Origin: Rhabdothermincola sp037478855
GTDB lineage: Bacteria; Actinomycetota; Acidimicrobiia; Acidimicrobiales; Acidimicrobilacustridaceae
Length of the DNA: 14,334 bases
Assembly: GCA_037478855.1 (NCBI GenBank)
Contig: JBBFLY010000072.1
Span: forward strand, 1-14,334
Direction: 5' to 3'
The translations under genes and the position numbers were made by a program. The notes under the pieces are model-generated. The model searched no databases. It saw only the letters and a program-made list of their open reading frames with translations, and was not told where the DNA came from. Shown here piece by piece: positions 1-7,149 of this stretch; position 1 is the first letter of the stretch; the number at the start of each line of letters is the position of its first letter.

Positions 1-37
1 GGCGGGCGTTCGGGGGCGGGCGTTCGGGGGCGGGCGT
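1..37. repeat. 14-bp tandem repeat, 2.6 copies
   Basis: The first bases of the window are two perfect copies of GGCGGGCGTTCGGG (1-14 and 15-28) followed by a 9-base partial copy (29-37). The array probably continues to the left of the window. Nothing in it codes for a recognisable protein, and its function is unknown. Confidence 0.8.
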
Positions 38-43
38 CACGAG

Positions 44-57
44 ACACCCTCGGGTGT
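44..57. promoter_or_regulatory. Palindrome upstream of tetR-like gene, possible operator
   Basis: ACACCC-TC-GGGTGT is a perfect 6-bp-arm inverted repeat, and it lies 33 bp before the preferred ATG of the TetR-type gene. TetR repressors commonly bind short palindromes next to their own promoter, so an autoregulatory operator is a reasonable inference. The palindrome overlaps the alternative GTG at 54, which argues against that codon being the start. No binding data are available. Confidence 0.4.
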
Positions 58-89
58 TGTCTTGTTCCGTCGAGCTGTCGGGGGTAGTG

Positions 90-836
90 ATGTCCCCCGT
101 GAGCGATGCGGTGCCGGATTGGAAAGCGCGACCCGGAGGCCCCGAGTACGAAGCGGTCCGGGGGCGACTGGTCGACGCGGCGGAGGCGATCGTGCGGGAG
201 CAGGGGGTCAACGCCCTCCGCCTCGACTCGGTGGCGGAGGCGGTCGGTCTGCACCGCTCGTCGGTCTACCGGTACTTCAACTCGAAGGAGGAGCTGCTGA
301 CCGCAGTGGTCGCGCAGTCGGCGCTGCGACTCCGCCGGAAGATCGTGCGCAAGCTGGGGCGGGACGCCCCGCTGGAGCGCTTCCTGGCCGAAGGCTTGGC
401 GATGGCGCTCGCCGAGCTCGTCAACGACCCCGTGCACCAGTCGCTGCTCGCACCGTCGACCACCGCGGCGATGGCCCGCGCCGGCAGCCGGGCGCTCACC
501 GCCGGCATCCGCCCGCTCCTGGACCCGGTGTTCGAGCTCGCGGCGGACCAGGGCCTGCTGCGGGAGGGGGTCACACCCGAGGACGCCTCACGCTGGCTGC
601 GCATCGTGGCATCCGGTCTGCTCTGCTCACCCGAGGTGCTCCCCAAGCGGGCCGAGCTGGTGCGGCTGCTCGAGCTGATGCTGGTCCCCGCACTGCTGGC
701 CCCCGAGCCGCGAGCGCGGCGGGTGCGGCCCGGCACGACCCCTCACGCGCGGTCGCGCACCCGGGGCGGCTCGCCCTCCTCGAGCGGCTCGCCCCCGTCG
801 GACGCATCGCCCTCGGCAGGCCGACTTCCCTCGTAG
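90..836 (+). CDS. TetR/AcrR family transcriptional regulator
   Basis: This is a one-domain DNA-binding repressor of the TetR type, 248 aa from ATG 90. The N-terminal helix-turn-helix spans about residues 45-70, and the segment SVAEAVGLHRSSVYRYFNSK has the classic TetR recognition-helix pattern ending in YxYFxSKEEL. The C-terminal ligand-binding part (about 75-210) is helical and not assignable to a ligand. The last ~35 residues are low-complexity (Ser, Pro, Arg, Gly) and lie where the gene overlaps the end of the convergent oxygenase gene, so they are probably non-domain read-through. ATG 90 is preferred over GTG 54 because a palindromic operator candidate covers 44-57; the GGGGG run just upstream is only a weak ribosome site. 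Its target is unknown. The adjacent oxygenase is convergent, not divergent, so a regulatory link is not implied by layout. Confidence 0.9.
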   Translation: MSPVSDAVPDWKARPGGPEYEAVRGRLVDAAEAIVREQGVNALRLDSVAEAVGLHRSSVYRYFNSKEELLTAVVAQSALRLRRKIVRKLGRDAPLERFLAEGLAMALAELVNDPVHQSLLAPSTTAAMARAGSRALTAGIRPLLDPVFELAADQGLLREGVTPEDASRWLRIVASGLLCSPEVLPKRAELVRLLELMLVPALLAPEPRARRVRPGTTPHARSRTRGGSPSSSGSPPSDASPSAGRLPS

Positions 837-1912
837 AACTGCGCGTACCATCGCCGAAACTCGGCGATCGGCCCGTCCCCCCGCACCAGCACCGGCCGCT
901 CCCGGTAGGACATGTCGCGCCAGATCGGCACATCGGCCTGCAGGCCGTAGGGGCCTGTGACCTGCAGGATCAGATCCTCGGCCGCAGGCTCGACCTCGCG
1001 AGGGAAGTAGAAGTGCCACAGCAGGCGGCAGGTCCCGCGATCGATGGGGGTAGTGGTCGCCACGATGGTCATCAGCGACGGGAACCGCAGGATCGCCACA
1101 CCCGGCCCGTAGGAGTGACGGGTGAAGGAGAGACCCTCGCCAAGCGACTCCTCGACCCAGGAGATCGGCCCGTCGAAGTGGAACGCCGAGCGGTCTCGCG
1201 GGACGACATCCTTTCCGTGCACGTAGCGGAAGTGGGCGTAGTCGACGTTGTTCTCGGCCATCTCCTGCAGTGCGGCCACCAGCTCGAACCGCCAGACGTG
1301 GGCGTCGCTCCAGGCCGGATCCGAAGCCTCGGGCACCTCGGGCAGCTCATAGTCGGGGAGCGCGTCGGCTGCGTGGTACCAGAAGTAGACGATGCCGTGC
1401 GCCTCGTGCACCGGATAGCTGCGCACCCGGGCCCGGGCGGGGATGCGCGCGTCGCTGTAGGGGATCCGCACGCAGCGACCGGCCCCGTCGTATTCCCAGC
1501 CGTGGTACGGGCACTTGACGCACTCCCCCACCACTCGACCACCACCGAGGTGTGCGCCCAGGTGCGCACAGTGGGCGTCGAGCACCCGGGCGGCACCCCG
1601 CTCGTCACGCAGCACCACCAGCTCCCGATCGACGAGGCGGGTGGAGACCAGGTCACCCGGCTCGAGCTCGTCGCTCCCGATGATCGAGTACCACCCGTTT
1701 GGCACCGGCAAGACGTGCGAGCGAGGGGGAAGCGACGACTCGATGCGGCGCCTGGGGGATCGGCCGCCACCGGCGAGCGCTTCCCTGACCCTGCCGAGGT
1801 CGGGCAGGGCGACACCGTTGATCCGGCGGTAGAGGCGCCCTGCGGCGGTGTCGTCGGGAACCGCGGCTCCGGCGGGCGCCGACGGGGCGGGTGTGGACAC
1901 GTCGTTCATCAT
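743..1912 (-). CDS. Rieske [2Fe-2S] non-heme iron oxygenase, KshA-like
   Basis: This is the oxygenase component of a Rieske-type monooxygenase, 389 aa. The Rieske cluster motif is C115-A-H117, 16 residues, then C134-P-Y-H137, which binds the 2Fe-2S centre with two Cys and two His. The mononuclear iron site is D224-x2-H227-x4-H232 within NNVDYAHFRYVH. The C-terminal stretch with DVPIW, GDGPI and RRWYAQFY resembles the 3-ketosteroid 9-alpha-hydroxylase (KshA) / cholesterol 7-desaturase branch, so a steroid-like or other large hydrophobic substrate is plausible but not proven. It needs an external reductase (KshB-like), and none is in the window. Two ATGs occur in tandem at 1912 and 1909, behind GAGGTGA, and either could be used. 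The 3' end overlaps the convergent TetR gene by 94 bp. Confidence 0.9.
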   Translation of the reverse strand: MMNDVSTPAPSAPAGAAVPDDTAAGRLYRRINGVALPDLGRVREALAGGGRSPRRRIESSLPPRSHVLPVPNGWYSIIGSDELEPGDLVSTRLVDRELVVLRDERGAARVLDAHCAHLGAHLGGGRVVGECVKCPYHGWEYDGAGRCVRIPYSDARIPARARVRSYPVHEAHGIVYFWYHAADALPDYELPEVPEASDPAWSDAHVWRFELVAALQEMAENNVDYAHFRYVHGKDVVPRDRSAFHFDGPISWVEESLGEGLSFTRHSYGPGVAILRFPSLMTIVATTTPIDRGTCRLLWHFYFPREVEPAAEDLILQVTGPYGLQADVPIWRDMSYRERPVLVRGDGPIAEFRRWYAQFYEGSRPAEGDASDGGEPLEEGEPPRVRDRA

Positions 1913-1939
1913 GGTCACCTCGGATGCAGCCGTTGCCGT

Positions 1940-1962
1940 GTCGCTCCTCGGTCGAGCGACCG
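1940..1962. promoter_or_regulatory. Overlapping inverted repeats in divergent promoter region
   Basis: Between the divergent oxygenase and radical SAM genes lie two overlapping inverted repeats: GTCGCTC-N7-GAGCGAC, and CGGTCG-AG-CGACCG at 1949-1962. The position 28-50 bp upstream of the oxygenase start fits an operator or a hairpin in its leader. The regulator is unknown. No convincing -35/-10 pair could be fixed for either direction. Confidence 0.35.
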
Positions 1963-2104
1963 CGCTGCCCAGTCCCTCTTCTACCACCGCCACCACCGCT
2001 AGCAAAGACGTTCTTGTGATCTGTCTCGTCTCCTGGCCGTCCGATCCCTCCACGCGGGCCCGACGACGTGGTGGGGGGCGGGTCGGATCTGGGAGGATCT
2101 GCCG

Positions 2105-2143
2105 GTGGAGCAGCAGCTGCCCGAGCCCCGCATCACCCGATGA
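2105..2143 (+). CDS. 12-codon leader ORF coupled to radical SAM gene
   Basis: GTG 2105 starts a 12-aa reading frame (MEQQLPEPRITR) with a good Shine-Dalgarno GGGAGG at 2091-2096, 8 nt upstream. Its TGA stop (2141-2143) overlaps the ATG of the radical SAM gene (2140-2142) as ATGA. The radical SAM ATG itself has no ribosome site at normal spacing. The simplest reading is a leader ORF that feeds ribosomes to the next gene by translational coupling. A role as a peptide substrate is possible but very short for that. It is unlikely to be in databases because of its size. Confidence 0.4.
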   Translation: MEQQLPEPRITR

Positions 2144-3510
2144 ACCTCGGGGACGCCGCGCGCCGCGTCCACGACCCCGACGGCGAGGCGCTGCACGCGG
2201 CAGCACCCGCCCGAGCGACCGTCTCCCAACGGATCGGTCCACCGCTGCCCTCCGTCCGGCCGACCGGCGCGCCATCGTCGTTCCACGTCCTCGCGAAGCC
2301 CACGGGGGCGATCTGCAACCTCAACTGCAGCTACTGCTACTTCCTGTCCAAAGAGGCGCTGTACCCGGGCGACCGGTTCCGCATGACCGACGACGTGCTC
2401 GACGCGTACATCCGTCAGCTGCTCGAGGCCCATCAAGCACCCGAGGTCACCATCGCCTGGCAGGGCGGCGAGCCCACCCTCATGGGCGTGGAGCTCATCC
2501 GACGCAGCCTGGAGGCGGTCGAACGCCACCGCCGACCCGGGCAGCGCATCACCCACACCATCCAGACCAACGGCACGCTGCTCACCGACGAGCTGTGCGA
2601 GCTGTTCGCGGCGAACGACTTCCTGGTCGGCATCAGCATCGACGGACCCCGGGAGCTGCACGACGCGTACCGGGTCGACAAGCGGGGTGAGCCGACCTTC
2701 GACCGGGTGCTTCGCGGCCTGGAGCTGCTGCTCGGCCACGGCGTGGAGGTCAACGTCCTGTGCACCGTGCACGCCGCCAACCAGTCCCACCCTCTCGAGG
2801 TCTACCGGTTCTTCCGCGACGAGCTGGGGCTGCGTCACCTCCAGTTCATCCCGATCGTCGAGCGCGACAACGAGACGGGCTTTCAAGAAGGCGACCGGGT
2901 CACCGAACGGTCGGTCGACCCCGAGGCGTGGGGGCGGTTCCTGATCGGGGTGTTCGACGAGTGGGTCACCCACGACGTCGGTGAGGTGTTCGTCTCCCAC
3001 TTCGACGCCGCGCTCGCCTCCTGGCTCGGTGCGCCCCCAGCACTGTGCATCTTCCGCGAGACCTGCGGTGACGCGCTCGCCCTCGAGCACAACGGGGACG
3101 TCTACTCGTGCGATCACTTCGTTGAGCCCGACCACCTGCTCGGCAACATCACCACCACACACCTGCTCGAGCTGGTGGCGTCCCCGAAGCAGCGGCGCTT
3201 CGGTGAGGCGAAGCGGGCGGGTCTGCCCGCGCACTGTCGAGGCTGCGAGGTCCGCTTCGCCTGCCACGGGGAGTGCCCGAAGAACCGCTTCACTCTCACC
3301 CCCGACGGCGAGCCCGGACTCAACTACCTCTGTGCGGGCTACAAAGCGTTCTTCCGGCACATCGACGGGCTGATGCGGATCATGGCCGACCTGCTGCGCG
3401 ACGGCCGCGCCGCCAGCGAGGTGCGCAACGTGCTCGCCGCGGCCCCCCGCAACGGCCCCTGCCCATGCGGCAGCGGTCGCAAGGCAAAGCAGTGCCACCC
3501 GGTGCGCTGA
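2140..3510 (+). CDS. Radical SAM/SPASM protein, anaerobic sulfatase-maturase type, with C-terminal SEC-C motif
   Basis: This is a 456-aa radical SAM enzyme. C59-x3-C63-x2-C66 in CNLNCSYC binds the SAM-cleaving 4Fe-4S cluster, and WQGGEPTL follows as the SAM-binding GGE motif. The C-terminal half has the SPASM cysteines (around ETCGD, YSCDHF, HCRGCEVRFACHGEC and YLCAGY) that hold two auxiliary clusters. The overall pattern matches anaerobic sulfatase-maturating enzymes, which turn an active-site Cys or Ser of sulfatases into formylglycine. The last 19 residues form a SEC-C-type zinc motif (C441, C443, C452, H453), as seen on SecA and other proteins. No sulfatase gene is in the window, so a trans-acting maturase or another peptide-modifying role is open. 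ATG 2140 is chosen for its overlap with the leader ORF; GTG 2068 is the alternative. Confidence 0.88.
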   Translation: MNLGDAARRVHDPDGEALHAAAPARATVSQRIGPPLPSVRPTGAPSSFHVLAKPTGAICNLNCSYCYFLSKEALYPGDRFRMTDDVLDAYIRQLLEAHQAPEVTIAWQGGEPTLMGVELIRRSLEAVERHRRPGQRITHTIQTNGTLLTDELCELFAANDFLVGISIDGPRELHDAYRVDKRGEPTFDRVLRGLELLLGHGVEVNVLCTVHAANQSHPLEVYRFFRDELGLRHLQFIPIVERDNETGFQEGDRVTERSVDPEAWGRFLIGVFDEWVTHDVGEVFVSHFDAALASWLGAPPALCIFRETCGDALALEHNGDVYSCDHFVEPDHLLGNITTTHLLELVASPKQRRFGEAKRAGLPAHCRGCEVRFACHGECPKNRFTLTPDGEPGLNYLCAGYKAFFRHIDGLMRIMADLLRDGRAASEVRNVLAAAPRNGPCPCGSGRKAKQCHPVR

Positions 3511-3535
3511 ACCTATCCGACGGCTGCAGACGGTC

Positions 3536-5143
3536 TCAGCCCTCGCTCGCGGCCGTGTGCGCCTCGGTCGCGGCGATGTCGGTCTCCCGATACGACGCGA
3601 GCAGCTCGCGCTCTTCCTGCGCGTCGGGGAAGTAGAGCCACACCAGCGCCGCGCCGAGCGCCACCGACGCCGCACCGATCAGATACGCCCAGGTCTGGCC
3701 GTCGACGAAGGCCTGCCTGGCCGAGCTGACGATCTGATCGGCGTACTGGGGAAACTGCTTCGCGATGCCCTCCGCTCCGGCGAAGGACTTGGTGAGCTGG
3801 GCCCGCACGCTGTCGGAGACCTCACCCGCCTGCGGCGAGCCTTCGATGGCCCCGGTCGCGGCACGCAGGTAGCCGGCCGTGAGCAGTGCACCCATCGCGG
3901 ACTGCATGATCGCCCCACCGAGGTCGCGCTGGAGATCCGCTGCACCCGACGCCATGCCCGCGCGGTACACCGGCACCGAGCTGGTGAGCGACCGTGACGC
4001 GGGGGTTCCGGCGAGGCCCACGCCCGCGGCGACCAACACGTACGCGCCCCCCACCGGGAGATAGGAAGAACCCGGTCGCCAGAACAGCACCATCACCAGG
4101 AAGCCGACCAGGATGAGCGAGTAGCCGGCGAACAGCGTCAGTCGTGACCCCCTGGTCTCCACGAGCCGTGCCGAGACCGGCGCCAGCAGCACCATCACCA
4201 TCGCGGCGGGCACGATGGCGAGTCCCGCTTCCACCGTCGAGTAGCCGAGCACGTTCTGCACGTACTGCTGCCCGACGAACATGGCACCCATGAGCGCGCC
4301 GAAGACGATCGTGCCCGCGCAGGCTGCCACCCAGAAGACCCGTCGCGAAGCGACCTGCAGGTCGAACAGCGGATTGGCGGCCCGTCGCTCCCGCCACACG
4401 AAACCGGCCAGGGCCACGACACCGACGAGGAAGAGCACGGCGCTCAGCCCCACCGAGTCCGGCACGACGATGAAGTTGATCGCAAGGATCGTCGCCCCGA
4501 TGGTGACGACCGACAGCACGCCGCCCAGGTTGTCGACTGGCTCGGTGGCCTCTCCCACGTGGCTGGGGAGCAGCACGATCGCCAGCGGGACGATCGCCAC
4601 GATCAGCGGAACCGTCAGCAGGAACACCGATCCCCACCAGTACCGCTCGAGCAGGAACCCACCAGCGAGCGGGCCGAGCGCGGCGACAGCACCACCCGAT
4701 GCCGACCACAGCGCGATGGCCCGGGTGCGTCCGGCGCCGGACCACAGCGCGGTGATCAACGACAGCGTCGTCGGGTACGCCATGCCGGCAGCGAGGCCTC
4801 CGATGAGCCGCGCACCGATCAGCACCTCGACCGTCGGCGCCCATGCTGCCGCCAGACACGCCGGGAGCGACAGGAGGGTTCCCGCCAACAGCAGCTGCTT
4901 GCGGCCGTAGCGGTCGCCCACGGCGCCGAGCCAGAGGACCGACATGGCCAGGCCAAGCGAGTAGCAGACCGCGACCAGGTTGAGCTCCGTCTGGGAGGCG
5001 CCGAACGCCACGCCGATGCTCGGCAACGCGACGTTCGCGACCGCCAGCGGCAGGTTCGCCACCGCGGCGACGACGATCAGCAGCGCCAGGATCGAGCCCT
5101 GCCGGGGCGGGGCCGTGGTGGAGGCCATGGGCTCAGGCGGCAT
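3536..5143 (-). CDS. MFS transporter, DHA2-type (14-TM) multidrug exporter
   Basis: This is a 535-aa integral membrane protein of the major facilitator superfamily, probably a proton-driven drug or metabolite exporter. The N-terminus is cytoplasmic and the first helix starts near residue 17. Motif A is GAVGDRYGRK (about 73-82) between TM2 and TM3. A motif-C-like ALGPLAGGFLLERYWWGSVF sits in TM5. About 14 hydrophobic segments are visible, typical of the DHA2 family. The stretch before the last helix is an extracytoplasmic-looking loop, and the tail is acidic and polar. ATG 5143 is taken as start; ATG 5128 and an upstream in-frame GTG at 5182 are alternatives, none with a strong ribosome site. 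It is convergent with the radical SAM gene (25 bp between stops). The substrate cannot be read from sequence. Confidence 0.9.
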   Translation of the reverse strand: MPPEPMASTTAPPRQGSILALLIVVAAVANLPLAVANVALPSIGVAFGASQTELNLVAVCYSLGLAMSVLWLGAVGDRYGRKQLLLAGTLLSLPACLAAAWAPTVEVLIGARLIGGLAAGMAYPTTLSLITALWSGAGRTRAIALWSASGGAVAALGPLAGGFLLERYWWGSVFLLTVPLIVAIVPLAIVLLPSHVGEATEPVDNLGGVLSVVTIGATILAINFIVVPDSVGLSAVLFLVGVVALAGFVWRERRAANPLFDLQVASRRVFWVAACAGTIVFGALMGAMFVGQQYVQNVLGYSTVEAGLAIVPAAMVMVLLAPVSARLVETRGSRLTLFAGYSLILVGFLVMVLFWRPGSSYLPVGGAYVLVAAGVGLAGTPASRSLTSSVPVYRAGMASGAADLQRDLGGAIMQSAMGALLTAGYLRAATGAIEGSPQAGEVSDSVRAQLTKSFAGAEGIAKQFPQYADQIVSSARQAFVDGQTWAYLIGAASVALGAALVWLYFPDAQEERELLASYRETDIAATEAHTAASEG

Positions 5144-5305
5144 TCCGGCTGTGCGAAGGGCTCGTCGCCCGGACGCGGTCACGGCGCCTAGCTTTGCAGC
5201 ACAGCGACCGCAGCGTGTGCGCTCCCGCAGCCGAAGCGAGCACCACCCCCGGCGGCCCGGTCCGGGCATCGAGGTTGGGCCACCGGCTGCAGCGTCGTGG
5301 CGCGA

Positions 5306-5384
5306 CGATCCGGTTCACGGGTCGGGAGGCAGGTGCAGGTACCGGCGGGCGAACGCGTCGAGCCAGCGGGCGGTTGCGTCGTCG
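5306..5384. repeat. 79-bp direct repeat, copy 1
   Basis: This segment matches 8159-8237 with 77 of 79 bases identical, in the same orientation. It encodes, on the minus strand, the C-terminus DDATARWLDAFARRYLHLPPDP in its two halves DDATARWLDAF and ARRYLHLPPDP, plus 9 bases beyond the stop. The two copies bracket both ADP-ribosylglycohydrolase genes. Duplication of the 3' end of a gene is what integration into a gene end leaves behind, although no integrase is present between the copies. Confidence 0.9.
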
Positions 5385-5428
5385 CCGGCGGCGCGATCGC
5401 GGATCGGGCTGCGATCCATCGCGGTCAC
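5315..5428 (-). pseudogene. Fragment: duplicated 3' end of a small unknown gene
   Basis: This reading frame (up to 37 codons from GTG 5428) ends with the same 22 residues as the small gene at 8168-8404, but lacks that gene's preceding ~55 residues. Its possible GTG start overlaps the stop of the VapC remnant as GTGA. The short length and the missing N-terminal part suggest a fragment rather than a gene. The product family is not recognised. Confidence 0.5.
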
Positions 5429-5542
5429 GCGGTCGGGATCACCTCGACGACGCACCTGGAGCCGGGCGCGCGCGAGGCGCTCATCGAGGGTGAGCAGCCT
5501 GGCGTCGAGGACCTCTGCGAGCGCGACGTAGAACGCGTCCCA
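5425..5542 (-). pseudogene. vapC: VapC-type PIN toxin, C-terminal fragment
   Basis: On the minus strand WDAFYVALAEVLDARLLTLD, followed by ERLARA, is the C-terminal signature of PIN-domain ribonuclease toxins (VapC). These cut RNA with acidic residues coordinating Mg2+, and the D of LLTLD and the D of WDAF belong to this conserved set. After a one-base frameshift the final residues CVVEVIPTA and a TGA at 5425 can be read, the usual VapC ending. The N-terminal half with the first catalytic Asp is missing, replaced by an unrelated DUF2510/OB-like fragment. It is therefore not an active toxin. Confidence 0.65.
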
Positions 5543-5752
5543 ACCACGTGAAGTCACCTTCGCGTTCGATCTCCCCGAAGACCCGCCCCACGATGTCGAC
5601 CGTCGACCCCTCATAGCACTTCGGGTTCGTGACCAGGCGCTCGTAGTCTGCCCCTCGCCCGAGCTTCGGACGAGGTCGGTCGGCTGTCCACGGACGAAGT
5701 ACCGCTCGTTGAACCAGCCGGTGGGGTCCGGCTGCCATCCCTGCTCAGCCAT
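5543..5752 (-). pseudogene. DUF2510 / OB-like protein, frameshifted N-terminal fragment
   Basis: From ATG 5752 the frame reads MAEQGWQPDPTGWFNERYF, a DUF2510-type start (G-W-x-P-D-P, aromatic residues). About position 5660 the homologous-looking reading moves to another frame (YERLVTNPKCYEGSTVDIVG, then RVFGEIEREGDFTW), which resembles the OB-fold segment found after DUF2510 in actinobacterial membrane or envelope proteins. At about 5543 it runs straight into the VapC fragment. It thus has one frameshift and a truncated C-terminus. The family assignment is by eye and moderate in certainty. Confidence 0.5.
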
Positions 5753-5922
5753 CGCTTTCTCTCGAACTGGTCCACGGCAGGGGTGCGGACCCGCCGTGAC
5801 ATCGTTCGGCCGCGCATGCGGACCGGACAGGCTCACGCCATTCCCTGGGCCGGTGAACGATCACGAACACCTGCGGTGGCAGCCGCAAGGGCGTCGGTGG
5901 ATCGCGACCCCGCCGATCGCTC

Positions 5923-5955
5923 TACGCTGCGACCTGTCACAGCGGGCTGCGACCT
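5923..5955 (+). promoter_or_regulatory. Promoter candidate with 10-bp direct repeats before ARH gene
   Basis: TACGCT at 5923-5928 fits the actinobacterial -10 pattern TANNNT. Two perfect copies of GCTGCGACCT (5926-5935 and 5946-5955) lie exactly 20 bp apart, about two helical turns, and the first overlaps the -10 candidate. This is the layout of a repressor or activator site controlling the ADP-ribosylglycohydrolase gene. No good -35 is seen, and the regulator is unknown. Confidence 0.35.
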
Positions 5956-5987
5956 GGCAGGAGAGACCGCACCGGGAGGGTGACGGC

Positions 5988-7094
5988 ATGACCGACGTGT
6001 TGGCCGACCTGCGCCGCCGGGGCCTGCTGCCGCCGGCGACCGATGCCGTTCCGGTGCGCGCCCCCGGACCGGAGCCCGACGCCGACCGGCGCCGCGACGC
6101 CTCCCGCGGTGCGCTCATCGGCGGTGCGGTGGGCGACGCCCTCGGGCGCCCGGCCGAGGGCCGGTCCCGGGAGCGGGTGCGGGAGCTGTACGGCGAGCTG
6201 CGTGACTTCCAGCCGTGGCGGGGCTGGCAGGAAGGGCCCGTGGGCACGATCACCGACGACACCCAGCTCACGGTCTGCGTCGCCGACTGGCTGCTCGCCA
6301 GCGGCGGTGGTGAGCCCGACCCGGCGGCGCTGGCCGAGGCGATCGTGGCCTGGCTGCCCGAGGGCCGGGGCAAGGGTCAGACCTGCACCGAGGCGGCCCT
6401 GCGGCTCCAGGAGGCGATCCCGTGGCAGTGGGCCGGGTTGGCCTCAGCCGGCAACGGGGCGGCGATGCGGGTGGCCCCGGTGGGCCTCGCCTATCGGGGG
6501 GATCTCGACCGGCTCCGCCGGGTGGCGGCGCTCAGCGCGGTGGTCACTCACGCCCACCCCATGGCGGTCGCCTCGGCGGTGGCCCAAGCGTGGCTCGTGG
6601 CCCGCCTGGTGCTCACCGCTCCCGGCACCCTGGAGGTGTCCGGCCTGCTCCGCGACCTGGCAGGCGTGCTCGCCGACGTGGTCGACCCGGGCGAACCGGA
6701 GCGCAAGCCCGACGCCGACGACCGGCCGGTGCGCCTGGTGGACCGGCTGGTCGAGGTCGGGGACCACCTCGGTGACCCGCCGGAGGAAGCGTTCGACCAC
6801 TTCTACAACGGCGCGTTCGTGCTCGAGAGCCTCCCGGCGGCGCTGTGGTGCTTCCTGCGCACCCCCGAGGACCCCGAGGAGGTGATCGTCACCGCCGTCA
6901 ACGGCGGGCGCGACGCCGACACGGTGGCGGCCATGGCCGGGACGCTGGTCGGCGCCTACCTGGGCGACGAGGCCCTGCCGGCGCGCTGGCGGGGCGACGA
7001 CCTCGAAGACGGCGAGCGGCTGCGGGACCTGGCCGACGCCCTGTTCGCCCTGGCCGAGGGTCCGGCGGCGCCGACGACAGCAGCGCAGGACTGA
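5988..7094 (+). CDS. ADP-ribosylglycohydrolase family protein (ARH), copy 1
   Basis: This is a soluble 368-aa enzyme of the ADP-ribosylglycohydrolase (DraG/ARH) fold, which removes ADP-ribose from proteins, nucleic acids or small molecules using two Mg2+ ions. The metal- and ADP-ribose-binding motifs are present: GDALG (49-53), TDDTQ (89-93), SAGNGAAMR (153-161) and GGRDADTVAAMAGTLVGAYL (306-325). ATG 5988 has an excellent ribosome site, GGGAGGG, with 7-nt spacing. The N-terminal ~35 residues are a Pro-rich extension before the domain. It faces a second ARH across a 55-bp gap, with low similarity outside the motifs, so the two belong to different subfamilies. The nearby ARPP-1 gene supports a role in ADP-ribose metabolism or conflict. 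The exact substrate is unknown. Confidence 0.92.
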   Translation: MTDVLADLRRRGLLPPATDAVPVRAPGPEPDADRRRDASRGALIGGAVGDALGRPAEGRSRERVRELYGELRDFQPWRGWQEGPVGTITDDTQLTVCVADWLLASGGGEPDPAALAEAIVAWLPEGRGKGQTCTEAALRLQEAIPWQWAGLASAGNGAAMRVAPVGLAYRGDLDRLRRVAALSAVVTHAHPMAVASAVAQAWLVARLVLTAPGTLEVSGLLRDLAGVLADVVDPGEPERKPDADDRPVRLVDRLVEVGDHLGDPPEEAFDHFYNGAFVLESLPAALWCFLRTPEDPEEVIVTAVNGGRDADTVAAMAGTLVGAYLGDEALPARWRGDDLEDGERLRDLADALFALAEGPAAPTTAAQD

Positions 7095-7119
7095 GGAACC
7101 CGCCGCCCCTCGGATCGGT

Positions 7120-7136
7120 GGGATCCCGGGGATCCC
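7120..7136. terminator. Hairpin between convergent ARH genes
   Basis: GGGATCC-CGG-GGATCCC forms a perfect 7-bp stem with a 3-base loop, 26 bp past the stop of the left ARH gene and 13 bp past the stop of the right one. Its place between two convergent stops suits a bidirectional terminator. There is no T-run on either side, so it would be a non-canonical terminator, which is common in actinobacteria. Confidence 0.5.
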
Positions 7137-7149
7137 GGCCGGGGACGCA

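Noticed and set aside
44..1912. TetR as the direct regulator of the Rieske oxygenase
   Set aside because: The two genes are convergent and share only their 3' ends; the palindrome near tetR is far from the oxygenase promoter, so there is no layout support.
62..2002. Long plus-strand reading frame antisense to the oxygenase
   Set aside because: It is the GC-rich complement of the Rieske gene, with no domain motif; the Rieske frame has both iron-binding motifs.
1999..3675. Long minus-strand reading frame across the radical SAM gene
   Set aside because: It has no recognisable domain, and the plus strand clearly encodes a radical SAM/SPASM enzyme.
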